Assembly: GCA_963701015.1 (NCBI GenBank)
Contig: OY969556.1
Location: 4,278,001-4,342,000 of the forward strand
From: MFD09286-c1 sp963701015
GTDB lineage: Bacteria > Bacteroidota > Bacteroidia > Bacteroidales > DTGW01
DNA length: 64,000 nt
Direction of reading: 5' to 3'
The notes under the pieces are model-generated. The model was not told the DNA's origin. It did no database searches and worked only from the letters and a program-made list of their open reading frames with translations. Made by a program: the position numbers and the translations under genes. Numbering within the stretch: the first letter of the stretch is position 1; every line of letters starts with the position of its first letter. Shown here one piece after another: positions 28,302 through 37,805 of the stretch.

Positions 28302-29558
28302 ATGAAAACAACAAACACCTTTGGTGTTGTATTTTACCTGAGAAAATACAAAGCCAGGGATGGCAAAGCCCCAATCTATGCTAGAATTACTGTTGATGGC
28401 CAACGAACGGATATTGCCCTTAAAAGGGACATTGATATGGAAAACAACTGGAATAGCGCTAAAGGAATGGCAAAAGGTAAATCCGAAGAAATAAGAATTT
28501 TAAACACTTACCTTGAACAAGTTCGCAGCCGTTTAACAGAATGTTACCAGGAGATACAAATAAAAAAGAAATTAGTAACTGCAGAAGCTGTTAAGAATAA
28601 ATTTTGCGGTTTTGAAGAAAAAGAACATTCCCTCATTTCACTTTTCGATTATCACAATATTGAAATGAAAACTACATTGGAATGGGGAACCCTCAAAAAT
28701 TATTTCACAACCAGGCGTTATGTTGAGGAATATTTGAAAGCTCATTTGAGAACTTCCGATGTATACCTGTCGCAATTAAATTATAAGTTTCTTACCGATT
28801 TTGAACGTTTTATGAAAGCCTATATACCCAAAGACCAAAAACTACCTTGTGGTCAAAATACCATTATGAAGCACATAGAGCGCATGAGAAAGGTTGTAAA
28901 CATGGCTATCAAAAACGACTGGCTCGACCGCGACCCGTTCCAGAAATTCCAACCAACATTTATTAAAAGCAATCGCCAATATCTAACTATTGATGAGCTT
29001 ACCGCCATCGAGCAAAAAGAATTTAAGATAATTCGGTTGCAACATGCCAAAGATATGTTTGTGTTCAGTTGTTATACTGGTTTAGCCTACATTGATGTTT
29101 ACGAACTGACACCTCAAAACCTTAGTTTAGGAATTGATGGCGGTTATTGGATTAACACATGTCGACATAAAACCGATATTCCTGTTAGAATTCCCTTGTT
29201 ACCAAAACCATTGGCAATCATTGAAAAGTACAAAAACAATCCAAGAGTATTGGCAAGTGAAAAGCTTTTACCCGTTTATTCCAATCAAAATCTAAATGCG
29301 TACCTCAAAGAAATTGCTGATTTTTGTGGGATTGAAAAACCTTTAACTTTTCACATTGCAAGGCATACATTCGCAACCACCGTAACACTTACAAATGGTG
29401 TCCCTATAGAAACAGTTTCAAAACTATTGGGACACACCAGTATTAAAACAACTCAGATTTATGCTAAAGTAATTGAGCAGAAAGTAAGTGATGATATGAG
29501 AATGTTGAAAGATAAATTATCAAATCCTGTGAACCTAAAAATAAATAAAGCAATATAA
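28302..29558 (+). CDS. Tyrosine recombinase / integrase of Bacteroidota mobile elements
   Basis: A 418-residue integrase with three parts. The N-terminal arm-binding domain (TFGVVFYLRKYKARDGKAPIYARITVDGQR) is followed by a SAM-like core-binding domain (about 105-205) and a catalytic domain. Catalytic residues seen are HIARHTFATT (HxxR, about 352), LGHTSIKTT and the nucleophile Tyr in TQIYAKV. The box that holds the first catalytic Arg reads CYTGLAYIDVYEL, with Ala in place of Arg. This is common in Bacteroidota elements; IntDOT also lacks the first Arg. It is probably the integrase of an element inserted at tRNA-Pro, of which nothing else is recognisable. Confidence 0.9.
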   Translation: MKTTNTFGVVFYLRKYKARDGKAPIYARITVDGQRTDIALKRDIDMENNWNSAKGMAKGKSEEIRILNTYLEQVRSRLTECYQEIQIKKKLVTAEAVKNKFCGFEEKEHSLISLFDYHNIEMKTTLEWGTLKNYFTTRRYVEEYLKAHLRTSDVYLSQLNYKFLTDFERFMKAYIPKDQKLPCGQNTIMKHIERMRKVVNMAIKNDWLDRDPFQKFQPTFIKSNRQYLTIDELTAIEQKEFKIIRLQHAKDMFVFSCYTGLAYIDVYELTPQNLSLGIDGGYWINTCRHKTDIPVRIPLLPKPLAIIEKYKNNPRVLASEKLLPVYSNQNLNAYLKEIADFCGIEKPLTFHIARHTFATTVTLTNGVPIETVSKLLGHTSIKTTQIYAKVIEQKVSDDMRMLKDKLSNPVNLKINKAI

Positions 29559-29593
29559 ATTTGTTTCTATTGTCAAATTTTGAGGTCAAAAAT

Positions 29594-29627
29594 GAAGGTG
29601 TCTCAAAAGTCGAGGCACCTTTTTTTG
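29594..29627 (+). repeat. Left terminal inverted repeat of the IS, with hairpin and T-run
   Basis: GGTGTCTC (29597-29604) pairs with GAGGCACC (29612-29619), followed by seven T. It resembles a rho-independent terminator and may also end the recombinase transcript. Confidence 0.65.
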
Positions 29628-29707
29628 TTAATAAAAAGTTCATAAAAAAGGCTCATTAATTTAATCATTTATCTTGTTTAGTTGTCTCATTATCAAAAGT
29701 ATGAGAC

Positions 29708-31234
29708 ATGTATAACCAAAGATCAAAAGTAGTTTTTAAAGACTACAGTCCCAATCAAATCATGTTACTTCCCCCATCACTGGAGGAGTTCATAGATGCA
29801 AACCATCCAGTTCGGGTTGTAAACAAAGTCATTGACAGTATTAACGCTGATGCATTGCATAAACAATATAAAGGAGGTGGCACCTCAAGCTATCATCCTC
29901 GGATGTTGCTGAAGGTTCTTATATACAGTTACCTGAACAATGTATATAGTAGTCGTAAAATGGAAACAGCCTTAAAAGAGAACATTCATTTTATGTGGCT
30001 GAGTGCTATGAACCACCCTGATCATAATACACTTAATCGATTTAGAAGTGATAGGCTCAAAAATGTTTTAAAAGAAATATTTGCACAAGTAGTCATGTTA
30101 TTAGTGGAATCGGGACATGTAAGCCTTCAGGAAATCTATGTTGATGGGACCAAAATAGAATCCAAGGCTAATCGTTATACTTTCGTTTGGGGCAATTCCA
30201 TAAAGACCAATAAGGAGAAAATGGTGGCACAACTAAAAGAGTTATGGGATTATACCCAATCGTTAGCCAAAGAGGAATTACAAGATACAGATAATGTTGA
30301 CTTTACCCAAATAGATGCAGAAAAAGTAAAACGGACTATTAATCAAATAGATCAAGCATTATCTGATAAAAAGGTTGACAAGAAAGTAAGACAGAAATTA
30401 AATTACGCTCGCCAACATTGGCCACAAAATCTCAACAAGTACAAGGAGCAAGAGCAGATATTAGGCAAACGGAACTCGTATAGTAAAACAGACCCTGGGG
30501 CAACCTTCATGCGAATGAAAGAAGATCACATGAAAAACGGTCAGTTGAAACCAGGATATAATGTTCAGATAAGCACTAATAATCAATATATTGTAAACTA
30601 TAGCCATCACCCCAATCCAACCGATACAACCACATTAAGGCCTCATTTGGAACAGTTCCACACCCTGTATAACAATTATCCTAAAGTAGCTGTGGCAGAT
30701 GCTGGTTATGGTTCAGAAGAAAATTACGCATTGTTAGAAAAGGCAAAAATAGACGCTTATATAAAGTTTAACTATTTTGACAAAGATCAACGCAAAATTA
30801 AGAACTCTCTCAATAGCAATTTATTCTACAACTCTGAAAAGAACTGCTACTATTGTCCAATGGGTCAACCGATGAATTACATTGGCTCAATCAAACGAGT
30901 TACAGAAAACGGTTTTGAGCAACAAATATCTCGTTACCAAGCTATTAATTGCAGTACATGCCCATTGCGTGGAGCTTGTCATAAAAGTAAGAAGAATAAA
31001 ATAATAGAAATTAATCATAATCTAAACCGACTAAAGGCCTAAGCATCAGAACGCTTGAAGAGTGAGCAAGGGCTTTACTACCGAAGTAAAAGAGGGGTTG
31101 ATGTTGAACCCGTTTTTGCCAATATCAAGTTTAATAAAGGATTTAAGCGTTTTGGACTTAAAGGAATGTTAAAAACAGAAATTGAAATGGGCTTACTAGC
31201 GTTGGCACACAATTTAGCAAAAAGAGCAGCATAG
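29708..31234 (+). pseudogene. IS1182-family transposase interrupted by one in-frame stop
   Basis: Residues 1-444 run from 29708 to a TAA at 31040-31042. The same frame continues for 63 codons to a TAG at 31232-31234 and encodes the typical transposase C-terminus (SERLKSEQGLYYRSKRGVDVEPVFANIKFNKGFKRFGLKGM..). The N-terminal IS1182 motif YHPRMLLKVLIYSYLNNVYSSRKME is intact, as are the DDE residues in YVDGTKIE and VADAGYGSEENY. The last catalytic Glu, in VEPVFANIK, lies beyond the stop. The product is therefore inactive unless the stop is read through. A single C-to-T or A-to-T change would explain it. Confidence 0.85.
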
Positions 31235-31380
31235 GCTGCTTTGCCATCCTCTTAGGAAGGCAACAAATGTCCTATATCGTAATTATTAAATTATTATCAA
31301 AAAAATCTAAATTGATCAAACAAAAAAATAATCTACCATAAAACATTTTGATCAGTTCAAAAAAATTCTACGTTTTTTAA

Positions 31381-31421
31381 CCAAAAAAAGACCATCTCAT
31401 TTTTACTTTTGAGACGGCCTC
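31381..31421 (-). repeat. Right terminal inverted repeat of the IS, with hairpin
   Basis: Read inverted it starts GAGGCCGTCTCAAAAGT and ends in a T-run. GGCCGTCTC pairs with GAGATGGTC through two G-U pairs. This could also terminate pgk transcription, whose stop lies 28 bases away. Confidence 0.6.
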
Positions 31422-31449
31422 TTTATTATAATATTCGGTAATATTTTAT

Positions 31450-32715
31450 TTACGATTTACGTATAGCAGTAATTCCTGGGAGTGCTTTGCCTTCCATATA
31501 TTCAAGCATTGCACCACCGCCAGTTGAAACATAACTTACCTTATCGGCCAATTTGTTTTTGTTTATTGCTGCCACTGAATCGCCTCCACCAATTAAACTA
31601 AAAGCACCTTTTGCTGTGGCATCAGCAATTGCATGGGCAATAGCGGATGTTCCTTTGGAAAATTTTTCCATTTCAAAAACTCCGGCTGAACCATTCCACA
31701 AAATTGTTTTTGATTTTGATATTACATCGCTGAAAATTTTAATGGTTTCATCGGCAATATCTAAGCCCATCCAACCATCTGGGGTTTGGTCAATTTTAGA
31801 AATACCGGTATTTGCATTTGCATCAAAAGCATCAGCGTTTACAGCATCAACAGGCAGATAAACTTTTACATTTTTTTCTTTGGCTTTCTTCAATATTTCT
31901 AATGCTAGTTCCAATTTGTCTTCTTCGCAAAGCGATTTGCCAATTTTTCCACCTTGTGCTTTGATAAATGTATAAGTCATACCGCCAGCAATGATGAGGT
32001 TGTCAACACGGTCGAGCAAGTTTTCGATAATTAAAATTTTATCCGACACTTTTGCGCCACCCATAATAGCAGTAAATGGTTTTACAGGTGCTTTCATCAC
32101 CTTATCCATTGCGTTTAATTCACTTTCGATAAGATATCCAAACATACTATCATTTGGGAAATATTCAGCTATTAATGCAGTTGAAGCATGTGCACGGTGG
32201 GCTGTTCCAAATGCATCGTTTACATAACAATCAGCAAAACTTGCCAACGTTTTAACAAAGGCTTTTTGACTTTCCTTAACTTTTGCTTTTCCGGCTTTCT
32301 TTTCTTCATCTGTAGGATTTTCGCCTAAATGGTAAGGTTTGCCTTCTTCTTCTTCATAAAAACGAAGATTTTCGAGTAACATTACTTCTCCTGGTTTCAA
32401 TGAAGCTGCCATTGCCTTTGCATTTTCGCCAACACAGTCGTCGGCAAATTTAACAGTTGTGCCAATATTTTTTTCAACAACCGAAACAATATGTTTTAAT
32501 GAAAATTTTTCCTGTACTTTACCATCCGGACGACCGAGATGCGACATTAAAATAACAGAACCGCCATCGCTTAAAACTTTTTTGATAGTTTTCAAAGCGC
32601 CACGAATTCGTGTATCATCAGTCACTTCAAAAGTTTGTTTGTTCAAGGGTACATTAAAATCGACCCTGATAATTGCACGTTTTCCTTTAAAATTGTATTT
32701 TTCTATTGTTTGCAT
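31450..32715 (-). CDS. pgk: Phosphoglycerate kinase
   Basis: Start set at the ATG at 32715 (MQTIEKYNFKGKRAIIRVDFNVPLN); an ATG 30 bases upstream would add a non-conserved hydrophobic tag. About 421 residues. Motifs are RVDFNVPL, LMSHLGRPDG, NDAFGTAHRAHAST, IMGGAKVSDKI and the C-terminal GGGDSVAAI....STGGGAMLEYMEG. It transfers phosphate from 1,3-bisphosphoglycerate to ADP in glycolysis. Confidence 0.97.
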   Translation of the reverse strand: MQTIEKYNFKGKRAIIRVDFNVPLNKQTFEVTDDTRIRGALKTIKKVLSDGGSVILMSHLGRPDGKVQEKFSLKHIVSVVEKNIGTTVKFADDCVGENAKAMAASLKPGEVMLLENLRFYEEEEGKPYHLGENPTDEEKKAGKAKVKESQKAFVKTLASFADCYVNDAFGTAHRAHASTALIAEYFPNDSMFGYLIESELNAMDKVMKAPVKPFTAIMGGAKVSDKILIIENLLDRVDNLIIAGGMTYTFIKAQGGKIGKSLCEEDKLELALEILKKAKEKNVKVYLPVDAVNADAFDANANTGISKIDQTPDGWMGLDIADETIKIFSDVISKSKTILWNGSAGVFEMEKFSKGTSAIAHAIADATAKGAFSLIGGGDSVAAINKNKLADKVSYVSTGGGAMLEYMEGKALPGITAIRKS

Positions 32716-32742
32716 GATTATTATTGTTATAAAATTAACGCA

Positions 32743-32750
32743 CAAAGATA
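32743..32750 (-). promoter_or_regulatory. Candidate -7 element of pgk
   Basis: TATCTTTG on the minus strand matches TAnnTTTG exactly, about 28 bases upstream of the chosen pgk ATG. This also supports the shorter start, since the longer one would begin inside the promoter region. Confidence 0.45.
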
Positions 32751-32887
32751 AAAAAACAATTTCATTATTTTTGTCGTCTGGTAAGAATATAAATTGAATG
32801 CTACAATAGGGATTCGTAGTAGAACTGGAATAAATTTTAATAAATATTTTAAGTTAAATTAACCCAACATTATTTAACCTTTTAAAA

Positions 32888-34027
32888 ATGAAATTTTCAA
32901 ATGTAATTGGTCAAAAAGTTCTTAAACAACAACTAATTCAAACAGTAAAAGAAAACAGAGTTAGTCATGCGCAACTTTTTGCTGGCAATGAAGGAACGGG
33001 AGGCTTGGCATTGGCATTGGCCTATGCACAATATATTTGTTGCGAAAATACTACAGATAATGATTCTTGCGGAGTTTGCAGATCATGCTTAAAATATGAA
33101 AAACTGGTTCATCCCGATTTGCATTTTGTATTTCCGGTGGTAAATACGGGTTCAAATAAAGCTGTAAGTGATGATTTTATAACGGAATGGCGTTCTGCAT
33201 TGCTTGAAAATGCATATCTTAATTTGAATCATTGGATTGAAATTATTGCCAAAGAAAATAAACAAGGAGGGATATTTGAAAAAGAAAGTGGTGAAATAAT
33301 AAGGAAACTGAGCCTTAAGACTTACGAGTCGGAATACAAAATAATGATTATCTGGATGCCAGAAAAAATGCACACTGTGGCCTCTAACAAACTTTTAAAA
33401 TTAATTGAAGAACCACCTCAGAAAACATTATTCATATTGGTTTCAGAGAATCCCGGGCAACTTTTGGCAACAATTTTATCGCGTTGTCAACTTATAAAAG
33501 TCCCCCCAATTGACAGGACTGAGATGAGCGAAGCCATTTCTACTCAAATTCCAGAACCGTCAAAAGTGAATGAAATAACCAGGGTTGCAAATGGTAATTA
33601 TTTAAAGGCCCTGGAACTGATAAATTCAGAAGATGATGACCAGTTTTACTTTAATTATTTTGTGAGTTTAATGCGGAATTGCTATTCGAAAAAAGTTCTG
33701 GAGCTTATTAAATGGGCTGAAGATGTGGCATCAATTGGTAGGGAAAAACAAAAGAAATTTTTACTTATCAGTCTTAGGTTGGTACGTGAAAATTTTGCAA
33801 TGAATGTTGCAAGCCCCGATATTGTTTATTTAAATAATAATGAATCGCAATTTTCCGACAAATTTCATCCTTACATCAATGAAGAAAATATACAATTAAT
33901 TTCGGAGCAATTGAACAAAGCAATTTATCATATTGAGGCAAATGGGAATGCAAAAATTATTTTTCTTGACCTTGCGTTAAAGTTGGTAAAACTCATTAGA
34001 ATAGCTGAAGTAGTTGCTAAGCAATAG
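32888..34027 (+). CDS. holB: DNA polymerase III delta' subunit-like AAA+ protein
   Basis: A 379-residue clamp-loader protein. It has the delta' start (MKFSNVIGQKVLKQQLIQTVKENRVSHAQLFAG), the Cys cluster CCENTTDNDSCGVCRSC, the degenerate Walker A NEGTGGLALA, and sensor region KLIEEPPQKTLFILVSE.....SRCQ. It is part of the replicative clamp loader. ricT and gldH follow on the same strand, an arrangement common in Bacteroidota. Confidence 0.9.
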   Translation: MKFSNVIGQKVLKQQLIQTVKENRVSHAQLFAGNEGTGGLALALAYAQYICCENTTDNDSCGVCRSCLKYEKLVHPDLHFVFPVVNTGSNKAVSDDFITEWRSALLENAYLNLNHWIEIIAKENKQGGIFEKESGEIIRKLSLKTYESEYKIMIIWMPEKMHTVASNKLLKLIEEPPQKTLFILVSENPGQLLATILSRCQLIKVPPIDRTEMSEAISTQIPEPSKVNEITRVANGNYLKALELINSEDDDQFYFNYFVSLMRNCYSKKVLELIKWAEDVASIGREKQKKFLLISLRLVRENFAMNVASPDIVYLNNNESQFSDKFHPYINEENIQLISEQLNKAIYHIEANGNAKIIFLDLALKLVKLIRIAEVVAKQ

Positions 34028-34096
34028 CTATTCACAAATTTCAATCCCACATTTCCGAAAATTGCATACATTTGTCAGTTTAAATTAAATTAACGA

Positions 34097-35254
34097 ATGG
34101 GTAGTAATGGACTGATATCCCGCGGTTGTTTTCAGGTGGCAAGTGATGCAACTGAAACTTATAGCACAAAACCATCAGGATGTTCAAAACTCAATGTTTA
34201 TAATTGGCTCGAAGATATACCGACCGGAATTTCTTTGTCTGATTTTGTTGAGGTACGATTTAAAAATACACGTAAATCATATTTTGTAAATGTCAATGGT
34301 TTGCCATTACGAATTGGAGATATTGTTGCTGTTGAGGCATCTCCAGGACATGATATAGGAACCGTATCATTAGTTGGCGAATTGGTTTTGGAGCAATTAA
34401 AAAGATATAAGATACGTACTGATAACGGCGAATTTAAAAAAGTCTATCGCAAAGCAAAAGGTTTGGATATTGACAAATGGCGCGAAGCAATTGATTTAGA
34501 AGAACCTACAATGCTTAGGGCGCGTAAAATAAGCGAAAACCTGAAATTGAACATGAAAATTGGAGATGTTGAATATCAGGGCGACAGGACAAAAGCAATT
34601 TTCTATTATATAGCTGATGAACGGGTCGATTTTCGCGAATTAATAAAAGTTTTAGCGGAAGAATTTAAAGTGCGTATAGAAATGCGCCAAATTGGTGCCA
34701 GGCAGGAAGCCGGTCGAATTGGTGGAATTGGTGCTTGTGGCCGTGAATTGTGTTGTTCAACCTGGATGAACAGCTTTGCATCTGTATCAACAAGCGCCGC
34801 ACGTTACCAGGAAGTTTCGCTTAATCCTCAGAAATTAGCCGGGCAGTGTGGAAAATTAAAATGCTGTCTTAACTACGAAATGGATACTTATTTGGATGCC
34901 AGAAAGGATTTCCCGGATATAAATATTCCATTGGAAACCGCAGATGGAACTGTTTATCATCAAAAAACAGATGTATTCAGGCGAACAATGTGGTATGCGA
35001 CATACAATGATGGGGAAGGCACTAATTTTATTCCATTATCTGTTGATAGAGTAAAGGAAATAATTGAAGAAAATAAATCAGGAAAGAAAGTTAAACTTGA
35101 AGTTTCCGAAAATAAAGAGAATCAAAAAATTAATAAAGAACAACTCGATTTTAAAAATGTAGTTGGCCAGGAAAGCATTACTCGCTTTGATACAAATAAA
35201 AATAGGCAACAAAAAAGCAGGCACCACAAACTACAACGAAGAAATGAAAATTAA
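34097..35254 (+). CDS. ricT: PSP1-domain protein RicT-like
   Basis: A 385-residue protein with a PSP1 domain (VEVRFKNTRKSYFVNVNGLPLRIGDIVAVEASPGHDIGTV). It has the Cys pattern GIGACGRELCCSTW....GQCGKLKCCLNYE known from RicT/YaaT, where RicA-F-T complexes bind iron-sulfur clusters and act in RNA maturation. A charged tail of about 60 residues follows. The last 11 bases overlap the start of gldH. Confidence 0.85.
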   Translation: MGSNGLISRGCFQVASDATETYSTKPSGCSKLNVYNWLEDIPTGISLSDFVEVRFKNTRKSYFVNVNGLPLRIGDIVAVEASPGHDIGTVSLVGELVLEQLKRYKIRTDNGEFKKVYRKAKGLDIDKWREAIDLEEPTMLRARKISENLKLNMKIGDVEYQGDRTKAIFYYIADERVDFRELIKVLAEEFKVRIEMRQIGARQEAGRIGGIGACGRELCCSTWMNSFASVSTSAARYQEVSLNPQKLAGQCGKLKCCLNYEMDTYLDARKDFPDINIPLETADGTVYHQKTDVFRRTMWYATYNDGEGTNFIPLSVDRVKEIIEENKSGKKVKLEVSENKENQKINKEQLDFKNVVGQESITRFDTNKNRQQKSRHHKLQRRNEN

Positions 35255-35708
35255 AGGTTTACTTTTTATTGCAATAGCATTAATTACAACGCATTGCTCA
35301 AACCTGAACGATTTTGACCAAAATATTTCAATTGACAATTCATCATGGGCAATTGATAAGGTATTACGGTTTGAATACAATTCAAAGGACACATTAAATG
35401 GAAAGGATATATTTGTAAATCTTCGACATACCGGTTTGTACAAATACAACAATATATTTTTATTTGTCACCACGCTCGCCCCGAATGGCGAAAGCATTAA
35501 AGATACAACTGAATTTATCCTGGCAAACAACAGTGGTAAATGGTTTGGCTCAGGTATTGGCGATATTAGTGATGTTCGGTTGGTTTACAAGCATAATGTA
35601 AAATTTGGTCAGGTAGGTAAATACGTTTTTTATGTACAGCATGGCATGCGTGATAAAAAACTGGATGAAATTGTAGATGTGGGAATACATATTCAAAACA
35701 GCAAATAA
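35244..35708 (+). CDS. gldH: Gliding motility lipoprotein GldH
   Basis: Start chosen at the ATG at 35244, which gives a lipoprotein signal (MKIKGLLFIAIALITTHCSN, lipidated Cys at residue 18). A start at 35163 would lie deep inside ricT. About 154 residues with GldH features (NSSWAIDKVLRFEY, VNLRHTGLYKYNNIFLFV, GSGIGDISDVRLVYK). GldH belongs to the gliding/T9SS gene set; its exact role is unclear. The order holB-ricT-gldH supports the call. Confidence 0.85.
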   Translation: MKIKGLLFIAIALITTHCSNLNDFDQNISIDNSSWAIDKVLRFEYNSKDTLNGKDIFVNLRHTGLYKYNNIFLFVTTLAPNGESIKDTTEFILANNSGKWFGSGIGDISDVRLVYKHNVKFGQVGKYVFYVQHGMRDKKLDEIVDVGIHIQNSK

Positions 35709-35799
35709 ATACTGCAAAAAATTTGCTAAATGAACTTCGGAATTTGCAATTGAAAATTTCATTACATCTGTAATAACGGGAAAATCGTTTTTTTATATC

Positions 35800-36501
35800 A
35801 TGGGGCAGAATAAATTAGCACGTTTTAACGATTTGCATAATTTTTCAAATGTTATAGAGGCTGGATTCGATGAGGTTTTCAAAAATAATCATCCTGTTCA
35901 GGGAAATTGGTTGCAGACAAAATTCAAAAATAACAATCCAATTGTACTTGAACTAGGCTGTGGGAAAGGGGAATATACGGTAAATCTTGCAGAAAAATAT
36001 CCTGAAAAGAATTTCATTGGTGTTGACATAAAAGGCAACAGGATTTGGGTGGGTGCTAAACGGGCACTTGACAGCGAAATGAACAATGTTATGTTTCTAA
36101 GAACGCGTATTGAATTTATCGATGCATTTTTTGCTCAAAATGAAGTGGATGAAATATGGATTACATTTCCCGATCCTCAGGAGAACCGCAACCGAAGAAG
36201 GAAAAGGTTGACCTCACCTGTATTTTTAAGCAAATATAAATGCTTTTTAAAACCCAAAGCTATTATACACTTAAAAACCGATAATGATAAGTTATTCGAT
36301 TTTACACAGAGATTATGCGAAATCAATAATTTAGATGTTAAAATCAGTACTTTCAACCTGTATAATTCAGCATTTGCCGATGAAACGCATGGTATAAAAA
36401 CGTATTACGAAAGTATGTTTCTGGCTGAAGGTAAGCCAATTCATTATATCCAGTTTTCACTAAATAATATAGCAACTTTTCATGAGCCAGAAGAAAAATA
36501 A
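35800..36501 (+). CDS. trmB: tRNA (guanine-N7)-methyltransferase
   Basis: A 233-residue Rossmann-fold methyltransferase. It has the SAM motif VLELGCGKGEYTVNLAEKYP, FIGVDIKGNRIW, and the TrmB signature ITFPDPQENRNRRRKRLTSP. It makes m7G46 in tRNAs. It overlaps the next gene by 20 bases, suggesting coupled translation. Confidence 0.94.
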   Translation: MGQNKLARFNDLHNFSNVIEAGFDEVFKNNHPVQGNWLQTKFKNNNPIVLELGCGKGEYTVNLAEKYPEKNFIGVDIKGNRIWVGAKRALDSEMNNVMFLRTRIEFIDAFFAQNEVDEIWITFPDPQENRNRRRKRLTSPVFLSKYKCFLKPKAIIHLKTDNDKLFDFTQRLCEINNLDVKISTFNLYNSAFADETHGIKTYYESMFLAEGKPIHYIQFSLNNIATFHEPEEK

Positions 36502-36826
36502 TAATTTTTTTGAACAGGTTTACGAAATTACCAAGCTTATTCCTTTTGGAAGGGTAACTTCATATGGAGCTATAGCAAAATGCATTGGAACAGCCGGCTC
36601 GTCACGTATGGTGGGTTGGGCATTGAACAATTGTCATGGATTGCCAGGATTTATTCCTGCACACAGGGTTGTAAACAGAAATGGGATATTATCGGGTAAA
36701 CATCATTTTGGTGGTGAAAATGTAATGAAACAACTTCTTGAAAGTGAAGGCGTAAAAGTTGAAGATGATAAAATAATCGATTTTGAGAAAGTTTACTGGG
36801 ATCCTATGAAAGAACTTGGAATTTAA
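36482..36826 (+). CDS. Alkyltransferase-like protein (MGMT-fold, no acceptor Cys)
   Basis: A 114-residue MGMT-fold DNA-binding domain (IPFGRVTSYGAIAKCIGTAGSSRMVGWALNNCHG). The active-site motif PCHRV of O6-alkylguanine methyltransferases reads PAHRVVN, so the alkyl-acceptor Cys is Ala. This places it with alkyltransferase-like proteins, which bind O6-alkylguanine in DNA and hand it to nucleotide excision repair rather than removing the alkyl group. It overlaps trmB by 20 bases and the convergent YitT gene by 4 bases. Confidence 0.85.
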   Translation: MSQKKNNNFFEQVYEITKLIPFGRVTSYGAIAKCIGTAGSSRMVGWALNNCHGLPGFIPAHRVVNRNGILSGKHHFGGENVMKQLLESEGVKVEDDKIIDFEKVYWDPMKELGI

Positions 36827-37677
36827 ATTTTTATTCTGTCAAAACCTTCACCATATACGCCCATAATACTTCCCAATGATATAAATGCACGTTGATCTAC
36901 TTCTTTAATAATTCGTAAAACCTGGCCAGATTCATACTTCTTTACCATAATTAAAAGTATTTTCGTTTTTTCTTTCATATACCAGCCTTCGCCATCTAAG
37001 AGTGTTATACCACGGCCAACTTCAGAGGAAATACGCATAGCAATTTCCTCATATTTTTTCGAAATAACAAAAATCTGGTAACTTTGGTTCGAGCCTTCAA
37101 GTACCAGGTCAATTACATAGGATGTCAGAGCCATTGATACATATCCATAAACTATCTTTTCAATAGAATGAAATAAAATGTATGAAGATGCAATGATAAT
37201 TACGTCCATATATAATATTAACCTTCCCAGGCTGATATTGTAATATTTATTAATCATCATGGCAATAATATCAGTACCGCCGGTGCTGCCACCCTGGCTG
37301 AATACTATACCAACTCCTGCACCCGACAATATACCACCAATTACTGATGCCATAAATGCATCTTTAACAATTGGTGTATGGAAAAATGGCTGTAATATGG
37401 AAAAGAAAAATGATAATCCTATAACACCGTAAATAGTTTGAACTCCGAATTTTGTTCCAAGTACACGAATTGAAAGTAAAATGAGTATTACATTGAAAAC
37501 AAAAAAGCTGACACCTATTGGAAATTTAACTGCATAATAAATTAATGAACAAACCCCGCTGAGTCCACCACCGGTAATTTGTGCCGGAATAAGAAAACCC
37601 ATCCAGCCTACGGCAGTTAGTATTAACCCAAATGTGATGGTTGCATGAGATTTAATATAAGGGAAATATTTTTTCAT
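36823..37677 (-). CDS. YitT-family membrane protein
   Basis: A 284-residue protein with five or six hydrophobic helices (DUF161-type: GFLIPAQITGGGLSGVCSLIYY, GIVFSQGGSTGGTDIIAMMINKY). The C-terminal soluble DUF2179-like domain has GRGITLLDGEGWYMKEKTKILLIMV. The family is widespread and of unclear function, possibly transport. Confidence 0.85.
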   Translation of the reverse strand: MKKYFPYIKSHATITFGLILTAVGWMGFLIPAQITGGGLSGVCSLIYYAVKFPIGVSFFVFNVILILLSIRVLGTKFGVQTIYGVIGLSFFFSILQPFFHTPIVKDAFMASVIGGILSGAGVGIVFSQGGSTGGTDIIAMMINKYYNISLGRLILYMDVIIIASSYILFHSIEKIVYGYVSMALTSYVIDLVLEGSNQSYQIFVISKKYEEIAMRISSEVGRGITLLDGEGWYMKEKTKILLIMVKKYESGQVLRIIKEVDQRAFISLGSIMGVYGEGFDRIKI

Positions 37678-37680
37678 TTA

Positions 37681-37730
37681 TCAATATGCTAATTTCTTGA
37701 TGTGCTAATATGCTAATGTGTCAATATACT
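37681..37730. repeat. Short degenerate repeat upstream of the YitT gene
   Basis: The motif TGCTAAT recurs at about 8-17-base steps (ATATGCTAAT, GTGCTAATATGCTAATGTG). It resembles simple repeat tracts common between Bacteroidota genes. No function is evident. Confidence 0.4.
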
Positions 37731-37805
37731 GAGTTTAATAAATTTTTTGAAATGCTTTTAAGGGAATAAATTGTATTTATAAAATATTATATCATTAACA
37801 AATTG

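Larger units (their letters stand above)
29594..31421 (+). mobile_element. IS1182-family-like insertion sequence
   Basis: About 1.83 kb with imperfect terminal inverted repeats. The left end is GAAGGTGTCTCAAAAGT (29594-29610); the right end, read inverted from 31421, is GAGGCCGTCTCAAAAGT, 14 of 17 matching. Each end folds into a hairpin followed by a T-run pointing inward. It sits 35 bases past the recombinase stop and 28 bases from the pgk stop. A clear target duplication was not found, so the exact outer ends may be off by a few bases. Confidence 0.75.

Noticed and set aside
31250..31445. Second copy of the tRNA-Pro 3' end (attR) near the IS right end
   Set aside because: No match to the tRNA tail (TTCGAGTCACATCACCCCG) was found between the IS and pgk.
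35163..35243. A longer start for gldH
   Set aside because: It would lie deep inside ricT and place residues ahead of a proper lipoprotein signal.
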